From: Klebsiella sp. RHBSTW-00484
Lineage (GTDB): Bacteria; Pseudomonadota; Gammaproteobacteria; Enterobacterales; Enterobacteriaceae
Assembly (NCBI RefSeq): GCF_013705725.1
Contig: NZ_CP055482.1
Location: 62,001-126,000, forward strand
DNA: 64,000 bases
Reading direction: 5' to 3'
Shown here piece after piece: positions 8,512-17,334 of the stretch. The notes under the pieces were generated by a model. That model was not told the DNA's origin. It did not search any database and saw nothing but the letters and a program-made list of their open reading frames with translations. Positions within the stretch are counted from its first letter, which is position 1; every line of letters starts with the position of its first letter. The position numbers and the translations under genes were made by a program.

Positions 8512-8864
8512 TATTTTTTCCAGTGGCGGTCGAGCTCCGCCTGAGCAAAATAAGCTGAGGCCTGGCGCAATATATCATTGCTGCGGCGTAGCTCCCGATT
8601 TTCACGCTCCAGTTCTTTTAAACGCTGGCGCTCATTGGTGCTCAGTCCACCATCATCAGTGCTGACGGGGCTGACACCACCACGGACATCATTTTTATGC
8701 TGACGCAACCAGGCTCGTAGGGTGTCGTAATGGCACCCGATTTTTGACGATATGGCACGAATGGCATCCGGCTCAGAGTCATACTCATCACGGTGTTCCA
8801 ACAACATTCTGACAGCGCGCTCACGCAGTTCAGGGGGATAGCGTTTGGCGGATTGTGATTTCAT
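8511..8864 (-). CDS. IS3-family transposase OrfA (117 aa)
   Basis: OrfA carries the DNA-binding helix-turn-helix (residues about 8-60, SAKRYPPELRERAVRMLLEH then GCHYDTLRAWLRQH) and a leucine-zipper-like segment (LKELERENRELRRSNDILRQ) for multimerisation. It overlaps orfB by one base. Length and layout are normal for the family. Confidence 0.9.
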   Translation of the reverse strand: MKSQSAKRYPPELRERAVRMLLEHRDEYDSEPDAIRAISSKIGCHYDTLRAWLRQHKNDVRGGVSPVSTDDGGLSTNERQRLKELERENRELRRSNDILRQASAYFAQAELDRHWKK

Positions 8865-10370
8865 TTTGGGTCTCCTTTCACTGAGAGTTTAGTCTCCAAG
8901 AAACCCGGTACGGTTCAGTCTCCTTATGATGATGAGTTCAGGGCCATCCGTTATATTCAGCTCCGTGGTCAGGATATCGCGAACGCTCACGAGACAATTA
9001 ACAGTGATATAGAGAGCCTTAAGGCACAGTTGACCGGGCTAATCAGCGGCACTGAACTTGATGAAGCGGAGCATCTGGCGCTTAAAGAACATCATCTGCG
9101 AGAAATGACCCCTTCAGATACTGCCATGCATTCTACTGGTCTCAAGACTATATATAGCGAGGCTAACCAGCGTGTATGCGGTGATATTGGACTGGCCACA
9201 ATACTCTCCACGGATGACCTGGCTGTTGTAGATGCCCGGATCCAGAATCATATTAAAGAATTTAATGATCGCTACGCACTCGACGCCTGGGATTATGCTA
9301 TTGCCTGCGGATGCGGGCTCATAGCATCCATGCTGGATTTACTTTGCGTCAGAGCCCCGCCAAAACCTACGGTGAGCTTTACGGCAGAAGTGGATGGTAT
9401 TTTCAATAAACAGGTGCAGAAAGCCTTCAATGCCATTTTGCCGGAGGACCTGAGTACAAAACTCTCAGATTTGTTCCCTATAGGGGCACCAGACAGTTCG
9501 ATCAGCAGCGATTTAGTGGGTGCGGCCGGTGGCGTTTTGTCTCCCACAAATCACCGCTTAAGAGCTTTGTCACACGATCCCATACTGGGCATTATTTTCG
9601 GTATAAAGGATATGCTGAACGGGACCTGTACGGTGGTTCAGAATGGACAGATCGTGGTTTATCCTTCCAGTAAAGGCGTTACTGACGAAACCAATATTTT
9701 CAGGCTCATCGCCAGAATGTTTGGACACCTGGCATCGGATGTTAATGCCCCCTCAGCAAAAGGAAACCGTGGCATGGGTTTACCGGCTCCTTTTATGGGG
9801 CTACTTCGTATGCTTGAGGGGATCCCTGTGGGGAGTTCTAACTTCGGCAAACAAATAGAGTACATGTATGTCAACGGATATGACTTTCGTCAGTTTATCG
9901 TGACAAGTATTCCGATGACCATAATGGAAGTTTTGATGCGGGTTTTCTATGTGGTGAAACAGGTATCGCTGGGAAAAGGAGCTTTTGGGGAGACCTTACT
10001 GGATACCATGCCGTTGCGGCTAAATCCACGCTTCCGGATGATGCTTGCCCTGGGTTATGGAACTTCCAGTGCTGTTAACGCAGGTAAAATGTATATCACC
10101 GGCAATATTCTCAATGCGAATTACGCCTCTTGGATGGGGTTGGCCTGGAATGGTTTTCACTCACTCAAGTGGTCCCTTTATCAGCGACACTTAAAGCTTT
10201 GGGCCGGTATTGAAAAGGCAGAACTGGAACGGCTTCAGAACAATATAGACAGCATCGAGGCATTGACCATCAGAGCAGGAAACTTGCCAGTCAAGTAACA
10301 TTCACCGGAGCACCTCCGGAACCCCATAGCCCACCAGCTGCTAAAAATGTCTGCCTTTGCTTTTAATGCT

Positions 10371-10398
10371 CTCTCTGCCTCCTCCCCGAGGCAGAGAG
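10371..10398. terminator. Hairpin downstream of the protease operon
   Basis: CTCTCTGCCTC and GAGGCAGAGAG form a perfect 11 bp stem around a six-base loop, about 70 bases after the operon's last stop codon. It lacks a T-run on the right, so it may be a weak terminator or an RNA-stabilising structure. The rest of the 10299-10570 gap shows no gene. Confidence 0.5.
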
Positions 10399-10570
10399 TA
10401 GCTCGTAGTTATTTATACAGCTCACAACAGGGCCATAAGATACTCCGCTTCTCGTTTACCGATGATCCTGATCTGTCAGCTCTCTTCCCGGATGCTGTAC
10501 GAGCGTAACGGCTTATTATTGATAGTTCTCTCATATCAAACGTCATAAAGATTTATGCTGCCACTTGGTA

Positions 10571-10669
10571 ACAGCCTAAAGGTTGTACTCTCTATTTAAC
10601 AGCTTTTAGGCTGTTAATTTGATATTACAGCTTTTAGGGTGTATTTTTAGAAAACAGCGTACAAGGTGT
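10571..10669. promoter_or_regulatory. Four tandem HipB-type operators with about 28 bp spacing
   Basis: Four 16 bp near-palindromes of form ACAGC-n6-GnTGT occur at 10571, 10599, 10627 and 10654: ACAGCCTAAAGGTTGT, ACAGCTTTTAGGCTGT, ACAGCTTTTAGGGTGT and ACAGCGTACAAGGTGT. Spacings of 28, 28 and 27 bases put them close to the same face of the helix. They end 27 bases before hipB. E. coli hipBA is also repressed through four HipB operators, although with a different sequence, so autoregulation is the natural reading. Confidence 0.8.
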
Positions 10670-10695
10670 ATCAGAGGAACTACTGAGGCCAGCTT

Positions 10696-10992
10696 ATGAT
10701 CAATAATGATTACCCGTTAAACACGCTCAACCAGTTGCGTCCCTTGCTCATTGGTTTTCGCAAGGCGAATGGCCTGACGCAAAAAGACCTGTCCGAAAGG
10801 TTAGGTGTCACTCAACAGACATACTCACGTCTGGAAGCCAACCCTGCCAGTGCGAGCATTGAACGGCTATTCAAGGTGTTTTCTGTCCTGGGTGTAAAAA
10901 TCAGCTTCTCCTCGGCAACCACTTCTTCAGAGAGGAAGCAGACGGAAGAAATATATAAATTTAATTCACCTGCACGACAGGAGGATTGGTAA
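10696..10992 (+). CDS. hipB: HipB-like antitoxin and autorepressor (98 aa)
   Basis: A lambda-repressor-type helix-turn-helix covers residues about 15-70 (RKANGLTQKDLSERLGVTQQ then TYSRLEANP). HipB proteins bind HipA kinase, neutralise it and repress the operon through tandem operators, which are visible upstream. The gene ends four bases before hipA. The C-terminal tail (KQTEEIYKFNSPARQEDW) ends in tryptophan, as in E. coli HipB, where the tail is the degradation signal. Confidence 0.88.
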   Translation: MINNDYPLNTLNQLRPLLIGFRKANGLTQKDLSERLGVTQQTYSRLEANPASASIERLFKVFSVLGVKISFSSATTSSERKQTEEIYKFNSPARQEDW

Positions 10993-10996
10993 CGAT

Positions 10997-12322
10997 ATGA
11001 GCCGGAAACAGCAACGTCTGGTAATTTGGATGAACGGCATCAAAGTCGGGTACTGGGAAAAAAGCAAAGGGGTAGACAGCTTAGAATACCTTCCTGAATG
11101 GGTTGCTGACGAACAGGGAAGGCCGCTGTCATTATCCCTTCCTTTTACTCCCGGGAACCAGGTCTGGCGTGGAAATGTGGTACGTGACTATTTTGATAAT
11201 TTACTCCCGGACAGCGAAGGCATACGCAGACGTCTGGCAATGCGTTACAAGGCCGATAGCCTGGAGCCTTTTGATCTGCTGACGGAGCTGGGAAAAGACT
11301 GCGTGGGCGCGATACAGCTGCTTCATGACGGAGATGAACCCACTGATTTATATTCCGTGAAGTATCACCCGCTTACTGAATCAGAAATTGCGGCAACTTT
11401 GCGTAATACCACGGAGACATTGCTACCGGGCAGGCCAGAAGATAACGACGACTTACGTTTATCTATTGCCGGTGCTCAGGAGAAAACAGCCCTACTGTGG
11501 CATGAAGATCGGTGGTGTATGCCGGAGGGTAATACACCAACGACGCATATATTCAAGCTACCGCTCGGACTTGTGGGGAACATGAAAGCCGACATGAGCT
11601 CGTCGGTTGAAAATGAATGGCTCTGCTCGGTACTTCTCGACCAGTACGGGCTCCCCGTGGCAAGAACGCAGATTGCTCACTTTGAAGATCAGAAAGCGCT
11701 GGTGGTAGAACGTTTTGACCGAAAATGGTCAGGAGACGGACAATGGATCATTCGTTTACCCCAGGAGGATATGTGTCAGGCCCTGGGCGTTTCGCCATTA
11801 CGAAAATATCAGGCGGACGGCGGGCCAGGTATATCGGAAATTATGGAGGTTCTGAGTAATTCAGACCGTGCTGAGCGTGACAAAGCGCAGTTTTTTATGA
11901 CGCAGATAATTTTCTGGATGATGGCCGCAACAGATGGCCACGCTAAAAATTTCAGTATTTCTATTGGGCCACAGGGACGTTATCACCTTACACCAAACTA
12001 TGATGTGTTGTCGGCATGGCCGGTGATCGGTCATGGGAACAATCAGATATCTTGGCAGAAGTGCAAACTGGCGATGGCCGTACGTGGCAGTAGCAACTAT
12101 TACCAGATATATCGAATACAACGACGCCACTGGATCAGGCATGGTGAGATAACCGGCCTGAGTAAACAGCAGACAGAGGCGATGATAGAGGAAATCATCG
12201 CCAGAACCCCGGGTGTCATTGAACGTGTTAGCGGGCTTCTTCCGGACCAGTTCCCCCAGCAGCTTGCGGAAAGTATTTTTGATGGAATGAGGCAGCAATG
12301 CAGGCGCCTGGCTGAGAAATGA
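10997..12322 (+). CDS. hipA: HipA-type serine/threonine kinase toxin (441 aa)
   Basis: HipA kinases phosphorylate glutamyl-tRNA synthetase or related targets and induce dormancy. Visible features are an N-terminal domain with NLLPDSEGIRRRLA (residues 69-81), the P-loop-like SIAGAQEKTALL with the autophosphorylation Ser near 156, catalytic Asp313 and Asn318 in ATDGHAKNFS, and the metal-binding Asp336 in NYDVLSAWP. Length matches E. coli HipA (440 aa), so the kinase looks intact. It is paired with hipB in one operon and probably stabilises the plasmid. Confidence 0.92.
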   Translation: MSRKQQRLVIWMNGIKVGYWEKSKGVDSLEYLPEWVADEQGRPLSLSLPFTPGNQVWRGNVVRDYFDNLLPDSEGIRRRLAMRYKADSLEPFDLLTELGKDCVGAIQLLHDGDEPTDLYSVKYHPLTESEIAATLRNTTETLLPGRPEDNDDLRLSIAGAQEKTALLWHEDRWCMPEGNTPTTHIFKLPLGLVGNMKADMSSSVENEWLCSVLLDQYGLPVARTQIAHFEDQKALVVERFDRKWSGDGQWIIRLPQEDMCQALGVSPLRKYQADGGPGISEIMEVLSNSDRAERDKAQFFMTQIIFWMMAATDGHAKNFSISIGPQGRYHLTPNYDVLSAWPVIGHGNNQISWQKCKLAMAVRGSSNYYQIYRIQRRHWIRHGEITGLSKQQTEAMIEEIIARTPGVIERVSGLLPDQFPQQLAESIFDGMRQQCRRLAEK

Positions 12323-12382
12323 CAGCCGCAATTTATAGTGTGCATGTTTTCAGAATAGCTGGTGTAAGCGTGAGGATTCAGT

Positions 12383-12589
12383 ATGACTGAAGAACAAAAA
12401 AGAATAGAGCGGGCTATTGAGTTGGCTTGTCGTTACGGCGGAACCGATGAAATGCATCATCTGCAATGGGTCGTGGATCAGATGGTAAGAGAACTTGCTG
12501 GAGAACGTTATGCACAGATAGTAGCTGATGCCACCAGCGGAGAAGATGGGCCTGATACTTACAAATGGAGTGTTGGGATCGCGCCTTAA
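12383..12589 (+). CDS. Small hypothetical protein (68 aa)
   Basis: The ATG at 12383 follows GTGAGGATTCAGT. The product MTEEQKRIERAIELACRYGG... is acidic and mostly helical, with no recognised motif. It lies 60 bases after hipA on the same strand and looks like a plasmid backbone gene. Sequence composition supports coding, but I cannot assign a role. Confidence 0.5.
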   Translation: MTEEQKRIERAIELACRYGGTDEMHHLQWVVDQMVRELAGERYAQIVADATSGEDGPDTYKWSVGIAP

Positions 12590-12679
12590 CAGCTGTCGGT
12601 CTGGGGGTGAAAACGTATTCTTCATTCAGCGAATTCCCAGGCTTCACATTAAGACTAAAGCGGCGGCCGCAGTAACGTA

Positions 12680-13253
12680 AGAGAAAATAAATGGCTATTT
12701 TTGTCCTCCAGATAAAAAGAGCGGCCTATCGGCAGAGTATCGAGTCAGATGGCAGCAGTTGCTGGAAAGCCATGGGGTGAAGCAGGCCCGTTTATCTCAT
12801 CAGGCGTTATACGCCTGGCTGTATCGGCATGATCGAAGCTGGTTTCTGCAATTTAACCGGCAACACCATCAGGGCCATGCTAGAGACAATCTCCGTGTCG
12901 ATTGGCCAAAGCGGGATCGCATGGTTTGTCGTCAATTACTCCATATCCTCGATCAACATGAGTTGATGCTTGATTCCCCTCGGCTGTCGAGGAACTGGTA
13001 TCTATCGAAACTTCTATCGGGAGCCATGATTGAGAAAAACTTGCGCTCTATGCCTCTTACTCGCTTGTTTTTTCAACGATATTGTGAAGATATAACAGGT
13101 TATCAGATTCGTCGTTTGGCTCTTGCTGCCGGATTGCTGGTGCAGACTGGTAATTCATTGCGCCGATGGCGACTTCTTCGCCTGGCTGGATTGAGTGATG
13201 AGCGATTAACCTCGCTGGCTGATGACCTATTGCGAGATGTATTGGGGGCTTGA
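12680..13253 (+). pseudogene. tnsD: tnsD C-terminal remnant (Tn7-type target selector)
   Basis: About 185 residues of a TnsD homologue remain. The segment LYAWLYRHDRSWFLQFNRQH then LRVDWPKRDRMVCRQLLHIL follows the C-terminal part of Tn7 TnsD (LYAWLYRHDRDWLVHWNQQH, RVDWNQRDR), as does LRRWRLLRLAGLSDER. TnsD binds attTn7 and directs insertion there. In-frame reading starts after a stop near 12676, so the first 300 or more residues are missing. It overlaps tnsE by the usual ATGA. Confidence 0.85.
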
Positions 13254-13570
13254 TGCAGGATATCCGTTTTGAAAAGGTATCTGACGATACAACCATTTTG
13301 GCAATCGGTTCTCTGTTCCGGCGAGTTAATCACACACAGTGGGGCATCAATCTGGATCTGGCTCCTCAAGCTGAAATCGGGTCGCTGCGGGTTTCGAATC
13401 TTCCTGTTTTGGCTCGTAAGCGGGTGTTGAATCCGACACAGAAGCATAAGTCTGCCGGTTTTCGGCTCTCTTTTACCATCGAGAGCTCGGCTACTTGGCA
13501 ACGCAGATATTTAGGTGATTTCCCTGTTCCCTTGGCCATTCGCGCCATGGATAAGCGGAGAACAGCATGA
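13253..13570 (+). pseudogene. tnsE: tnsE N-terminal remnant fused to an istA tail
   Basis: The first 85-90 residues match the start of Tn7 TnsE in pattern (TILAIGSLFRRVNHTQWGIN, NLPVLARKRVLNPTQK, LGDFP). TnsE normally targets conjugating plasmids and lagging-strand replication. After about 13530 the frame continues as LAIRAMDKRRTA and stops with TGA overlapping the istB ATG, the usual istA/istB junction. So the end of the frame comes from an IS21-family istA, and tnsE is lost beyond residue about 92. Confidence 0.8.
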
Positions 13571-14165
13571 GCCAACAGACCCTCAACCGCCTGCGCGAGC
13601 TCAGACTCGGCGGCATGGCCGCTGCCCTGCAGCAGCAACAAGAACAGGTCGCGACCTACGACGGCCTGTCGTTTATCGAACGGCTGGGACTCTTGGTCGA
13701 GCAAGAACATCTGGCGCGCGAGCAACGCAAACAGGCGCGGCTGGTGCGCCACGCTCGCCTCAAGCTGAGCGCCACCACCCAAGAGATCGACTACCAGCAC
13801 CCGCGCAACATCGACCGAGCCCAGATCGCCCGGCTGGCCCAGGGCGACTGGCTGCAACGCGGGCAGAACCTGCTGATCACCGGCCCCTGCGGCAGCGGCA
13901 AGACCTATCTGGCCTGCGCCTTGGGCTATCAGGCCTGTCTGCAGGGCTACGGCACCCACTACCACCGCCTGTCACGGCTGCTGCAGAGCCTGACCCAGGC
14001 CAAGGCCGACGGTAGCTACGGCCGGCTATTGGCCCAGTTGGCCAAGGTCGAGCTGCTGATCCTCGATGACTGGGGGCTGGAGCCGCTGCTACCCGCCCAG
14101 CGCCACGATCTGCTGGAGATCATGGACGACCGTCACGGCCGCCATTCGACCGTGGTGATCAGCCA
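13567..14165 (+). pseudogene. istB: istB (IS21-family ATPase helper), 3' truncated
   Basis: IstB is the AAA+ helper of IS21 transposition. The Walker A motif is GPCGSGKT (near residue 105) and Walker B is LLILDDWG. The frame follows the family until VVISQ, where a Tn3-type terminal repeat begins at 14166 and replaces the final 40-50 residues. The DNA is clearly more GC-rich than the tnsDE remnant before it. istA is missing except for its last codons. Confidence 0.88.
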
Positions 14166-14187
14166 GGGGTCGTCTCAGAAAACGGAA

Positions 14188-15514
14188 TCTATGGTCACTC
14201 CCGTTTTTGCAACACCGATTTTGACGACAAGTTGGCTTGCTTGAATCTATCCGGCGTCTGAATGGGATTTTATTCCCGCGCCTCGATGAGTTCCGCGCCT
14301 GATGAACCTCCAGAAAATATACGGCTTCAATGAGCCTTTCCGTTTTACAGGTTCCTCAACAGGCCGGTGGGCCGTTAGTATCATCAATATCAGTATTCGC
14401 AAAACCAGATGAATGATTGTTTAAACTGGTGTATTTCTGCCTTTATGCTTCGTAAGTTTGCTGTCGCGCCGTCAGTGCCCAGGCTATTCTGGCCAGCTTG
14501 TTTGCCAGAGCACAGGTGACGACAAAGTTGCTTTTCCGACACAACAACTCCCTGACCCAGTCGGCCAACTTGCCAGACTGGTGTTCCAGTTTTTGTATGA
14601 ATACCCTGGCACACTGAACCAACAAAGTTCGGATCTTTTTGTTGCCCCGCTTGCTAATCCCTAACAATGTCGTCCGACCTCCCGTGCTGTACTGTCGGGG
14701 TACCAGCCCTGTTGCCGCCGCAAAGTCACGGCTGCTGGCGTACTGCTTCCCGTCGCCAATCTCAGTTGAAATAGTACTGGCAGTCAGCGTTCCAACGCAG
14801 GGAATACTCAGCAAGCGCTGTCCAACCTCATCTTCGTCCAACTTTCGTTTCAACTGAGATTCCAGATCTTTAATCTGCTCAACAAGATAGTGATAATGCT
14901 GTTGTAATTTCAGCAGTAACTGGCTGAGATAAAGAGGCAAACTACTGTCCTCAAGAAGGGTACTCAGTCGACTAATAACGGCAGCACCTCGCGGAACGCT
15001 GATACCAAATTCCAGCAGAAAAGCATGCATCTGATTAGTTGTTTTCACCTTATCCTGAACCAGGGATTCACGGACACGATGCAGAGCTCGCATTGCCTGC
15101 TGAGATTCGGTTCTGGGCTGCACGAAACGCATAGATGGACGTGATGCTGCTTCACAGATAGCTTCAGCATCAACGAAGTCATTTTTGTTGCTTTTAACGA
15201 ATGGGCGGACAAATTGCGGTGATATCAGCTTTGGAAAATGCCCTAACTCTGCCAGCTTGCGTGCCATAAAGTGAGAACCGCCACAGGCTTCCATCGCGAT
15301 GGTTGTTGCTGGGCATGTCGCCAGAAATTCGATTAGCTTTGGTCGGGTGAATTTTTTACGGTAAACGGCCTTCCCACGATGATCCTGACAATGAATATGG
15401 AAAGAGTTCTTACCCAGATCGATACCAATAAGCGCAATGTTTTCCATGATGGTTCTCCGAATGAAAGCCTGTCCTCAGCATAGTACTGGGAAGGAGGGAG
15501 TGACCATCTCATTA
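14188..15514 (-). mobile_element. IS5075/IS4321-type element, 1327 bp (copy 1)
   Basis: This is an IS110-family (IS1111 group) element. It has sub-terminal 12 bp inverted repeats ATGGTCACTCCC, three bases in from the left boundary and seven from the right, and a length of exactly 1327 bp. These elements are known for inserting at one position in Tn21/Tn3-type terminal repeats, and that is where it sits. This copy differs at scattered positions from copies 2 and 3 (for example the transposase ends RQQTYEA rather than RQQTYVA). Confidence 0.93.
14443..15447 (-). CDS. IS110-family transposase (334 aa), copy 1
   Basis: This is a DEDD-type transposase: the N-terminal catalytic domain begins IALIGIDLGKNSFHIH, with DxG near residue 9-11, Glu in MEACGGSH, and Asp in KNDFVDAEAI. 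The C-terminal Transposase_20 domain contains SIPCVGTLTAS and AATGLVPRQYSTGG. It is full length and intact. These enzymes make no target duplication, in line with the clean 38 bp repeat left on excision. Confidence 0.93.
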   Translation of the reverse strand: MENIALIGIDLGKNSFHIHCQDHRGKAVYRKKFTRPKLIEFLATCPATTIAMEACGGSHFMARKLAELGHFPKLISPQFVRPFVKSNKNDFVDAEAICEAASRPSMRFVQPRTESQQAMRALHRVRESLVQDKVKTTNQMHAFLLEFGISVPRGAAVISRLSTLLEDSSLPLYLSQLLLKLQQHYHYLVEQIKDLESQLKRKLDEDEVGQRLLSIPCVGTLTASTISTEIGDGKQYASSRDFAAATGLVPRQYSTGGRTTLLGISKRGNKKIRTLLVQCARVFIQKLEHQSGKLADWVRELLCRKSNFVVTCALANKLARIAWALTARQQTYEA

Positions 15515-15525
15515 AATAAAGCACG

Positions 15526-16194
15526 CTAAGCCGGTCGCGCCAGCCCGCGTTCGAGCCATGCCTGCACGTTCGAATAGCTGCTTAGGCCGAGGATGTCGCC
15601 CGCTGCGTAGAATTCGACCAGCGCATTCACCCAGCCAAACGTCGCAATGTCCGCGATCGAGTAATCATCGACAATCCATTCGCGGCCCTCCAGCCGGTGA
15701 TCCAGGACCCCGAGAAGACGCCTGGATTCATCAACAAAGCGCTGCCGAGGTCGCTTGTCCTCATAGTCCTTGCCGGCAAATCGCAGGAAAAAGCCTAGCT
15801 GTCCGAAGGTCGGCCCAACGCCCGACACCTGAAAGAACACCCAGGCCAGAGTCTCGTACCGCTGGGCGGGTGTTGTTGAGATGAGCTGCCCCGTCTTGTC
15901 GGCCAGATAGATGAGGATCGCACCGGTTTCCCATATGCCAATGGGCTGGCCGTCAGGGCCAGCCGGATCGATGATCGCGGGTATGCGGCCGTTGGGATTC
16001 AACGACACGAACGCTGGATCCTTCGACTCGTTGTTCGAGATGTCGACGAAGTGGGGCTCATACGGCAGGCCAGTCTCCTCCAGCATCATCGAGACCTTGA
16101 CGCCGTTGGGCGTGGGGGCCGCGTATAGTTGCAAGCGATCCGGATAAGATGCTGGCCAGCGCTGCGTGATGGGAAAGGAGGAGAGGTCTGTCAT
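15526..16194 (-). pseudogene. Glutathione S-transferase (YghU/YfcG-like), C-terminus cut
   Basis: This nu-class type GST reduces organic peroxides or disulfides with glutathione. The N-terminal thioredoxin fold shows LQLYAAPTPNGVKVSMMLEE and NPNGRIPAI, then WETGAILIYLADK; the helical domain has WIVDDYSIADIATFGWV. The start is ATG 16194 (MTDLSSFPITQRWPA), preceded by good spacing; the longer upstream frame is unlikely. The end LERGLARPA-stop uses the TAG inside the transposon repeat. Relatives continue about 15-25 residues (ARPAVQRG type), so the protein is slightly truncated and may still fold. It is last in an msrB-msrA-gst operon. Confidence 0.82.
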
Positions 16195-16326
16195 ATCTGG
16201 ATCCTGGCACTGCGACGGCGGCTGAATGGAATGATCTGCTTCAAGGCCGGGTTCGACGACCGCGTCGATTGACGCGGTCGTCGGAGGTTGCGAACCGGAT
16301 CGGCGCGGCACTAACGGCAGCGAAGC

Positions 16327-16866
16327 CTATTCCGCTGCAGCCCCGGCCGCAGGGCTCACATCGCCGGCCTCATGCCGCTTTGGAAGAACCCAGTCGGGAC
16401 GGACGAAGTGGCAGGTGTAGCCGCCCGGCCGCTTCTCCAGATAATCCTGGTGATCGGGCTCGGCCTCCCAGAACTCGCCGACCGGCTGGACCTCGGTCAC
16501 CACTTTGCCATCCCACAGCCCCGAGGCATCCACATCGGCGATCGTATCCTCGGCGACGCGCTTCTGCTCCTCGTCGACATAATAGATGCCCGACCGGTAG
16601 GAGAGCCCACGATCATTGCCCTGGCGGTTCAGCGTCGTCGGATCGTGGATCTGGAAGAAGAATTCCAGGATGTGCCGGTAGCTCGTCACTGTCGGGTCGA
16701 AGACAATCTCGATCCCCTCGGCATGCGTGCCGTGATTACGATACGTGGCGTTCGGAATATCGCCGCCCGTGTAACCCACACGGGTCGAGATGATGCCGGG
16801 CCGCTTGCGGATCAGATCCTGCATGCCCCAGAAACATCCTCCTGCGAGAACAGCGCGCTGATGCAT
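16327..16866 (-). CDS. msrA: Peptide methionine sulfoxide reductase MsrA (179 aa)
   Basis: MsrA repairs methionine-S-sulfoxide in oxidised proteins using thioredoxin. The active-site motif GGCFWG (Cys11) is present, as are VGYTGG and the FQIHDPTT segment typical of the family. The start ATG 16866 lies one base after the msrB stop, so msrB and msrA are co-translated. A second, clearly different MsrA lies at 20982. It is probably cytoplasmic; no signal peptide is seen. Confidence 0.95.
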   Translation of the reverse strand: MHQRAVLAGGCFWGMQDLIRKRPGIISTRVGYTGGDIPNATYRNHGTHAEGIEIVFDPTVTSYRHILEFFFQIHDPTTLNRQGNDRGLSYRSGIYYVDEEQKRVAEDTIADVDASGLWDGKVVTEVQPVGEFWEAEPDHQDYLEKRPGGYTCHFVRPDWVLPKRHEAGDVSPAAGAAAE

Positions 16867-16867
16867 G

Positions 16868-17311
16868 TTAAGCCTCCTCTACTTGATCGAGATATTCACC
16901 GTATCCCTCGGACTCCATCTCGTCGCGCGGGATGAAGCGAAGGGACGCAGAGTTGATGCAGTAGCGCAGACCGCCGCGGTCGGAAGGACCGTCCGGGAAA
17001 ACGTGGCCCAGATGGCTGTCGGCGTGTACCGACCTGACCTCCGTCCGGACCATGCCGTGTGCACTGTCCCGCACCTCGTTCACGTTTGCCGGAACGATCG
17101 GCTTGGTGAAGCTGGGCCAGCCAGTACCCGAATCGAACTTGTCCGTTGAAGCGAACAGCGGCTCTCCCGACACTATGTCGACGTAGATGCCAGGCTCCTT
17201 GTTGTCGTTGTGCTCACCCGTGAAGGGCCTTTCGGTCCCCGAATCCTGGGTAATCCGGCGTTGCTCGGGGGTCAGGCGGTCAACTGCTGCCTGTGACTTC
17301 TCAAACTTCAT
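16868..17311 (-). CDS. msrB: Peptide methionine sulfoxide reductase MsrB (147 aa)
   Basis: MsrB repairs methionine-R-sulfoxide. The motifs [22 protein letters not shown] and the catalytic Cys in [14 protein letters not shown] are present. The zinc-binding CxxC pairs of the common form are absent ([13 protein letters not shown]), so this belongs to the zinc-free class. The start is ATG 17311 with GGAG six bases upstream; the in-frame start at 17323 is poorer. An IS630-type element lies 23 bases upstream and separates the operon from its original promoter. Confidence 0.94.
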   Translation of the reverse strand: MKFEKSQAAVDRLTPEQRRITQDSGTERPFTGEHNDNKEPGIYVDIVSGEPLFASTDKFDSGTGWPSFTKPIVPANVNEVRDSAHGMVRTEVRSVHADSHLGHVFPDGPSDRGGLRYCINSASLRFIPRDEMESEGYGEYLDQVEEA

Positions 17312-17334
17312 GATAGTCTCCAATAATTAATCTA

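Larger units (their letters stand above)
7582..8917 (-). mobile_element. IS3-family insertion sequence, 1336 bp, complete
   Basis: The ends are imperfect inverted repeats: TGAACCGCCCCGGTTTTTTT at the left and, read inward from the right, TGAACCGTACCGGGTTTCTT. The target duplication is GTC (7579-7581 and 8918-8920), the 3 bp usual for the family. It carries overlapping orfA and orfB on the minus strand, as expected for a programmed frameshift fusion. I cannot name the exact IS; the proteins look like the IS51 or IS150 groups. Confidence 0.9.
7571..10298 (+). pseudogene. Unknown 462-residue protein gene split by an IS3-family element
   Basis: The original gene begins ATGAGTCAGTC at 7571, four bases after the previous stop and behind GGTGAGG. 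After 11 bases it is cut by the IS at 7582-8917, flanked by the 3 bp duplication GTC. Removing the element and one GTC restores an open frame (MSQSPYDDEFRAIRYIQLRG, then on to 10298) with no stop. The part downstream of the IS could still be made from TTG at 9030 as 422 residues. The protein has a hydrophobic patch near YAIACGCGLIASMLDLL and no motif I recognise. It is the third gene of the protease operon. Confidence 0.8.
14166..15530. repeat. Tn3-type 38 bp terminal repeat split by an IS (copy 1)
   Basis: GGGGTCGTCTCAGAAAACGG-AA (14166-14187) and AATAAAGCACGCTAAG (15515-15530) are the two parts of one 38 bp repeat, identical in total to the intact repeat at 38207-38244. The GGGG outer end faces left into istB and the inner CTAAG end faces the GST gene. 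Normally a transposase or resolvase gene lies just inside such an end; here a truncated foreign gene does, which indicates recombination. Confidence 0.9.
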
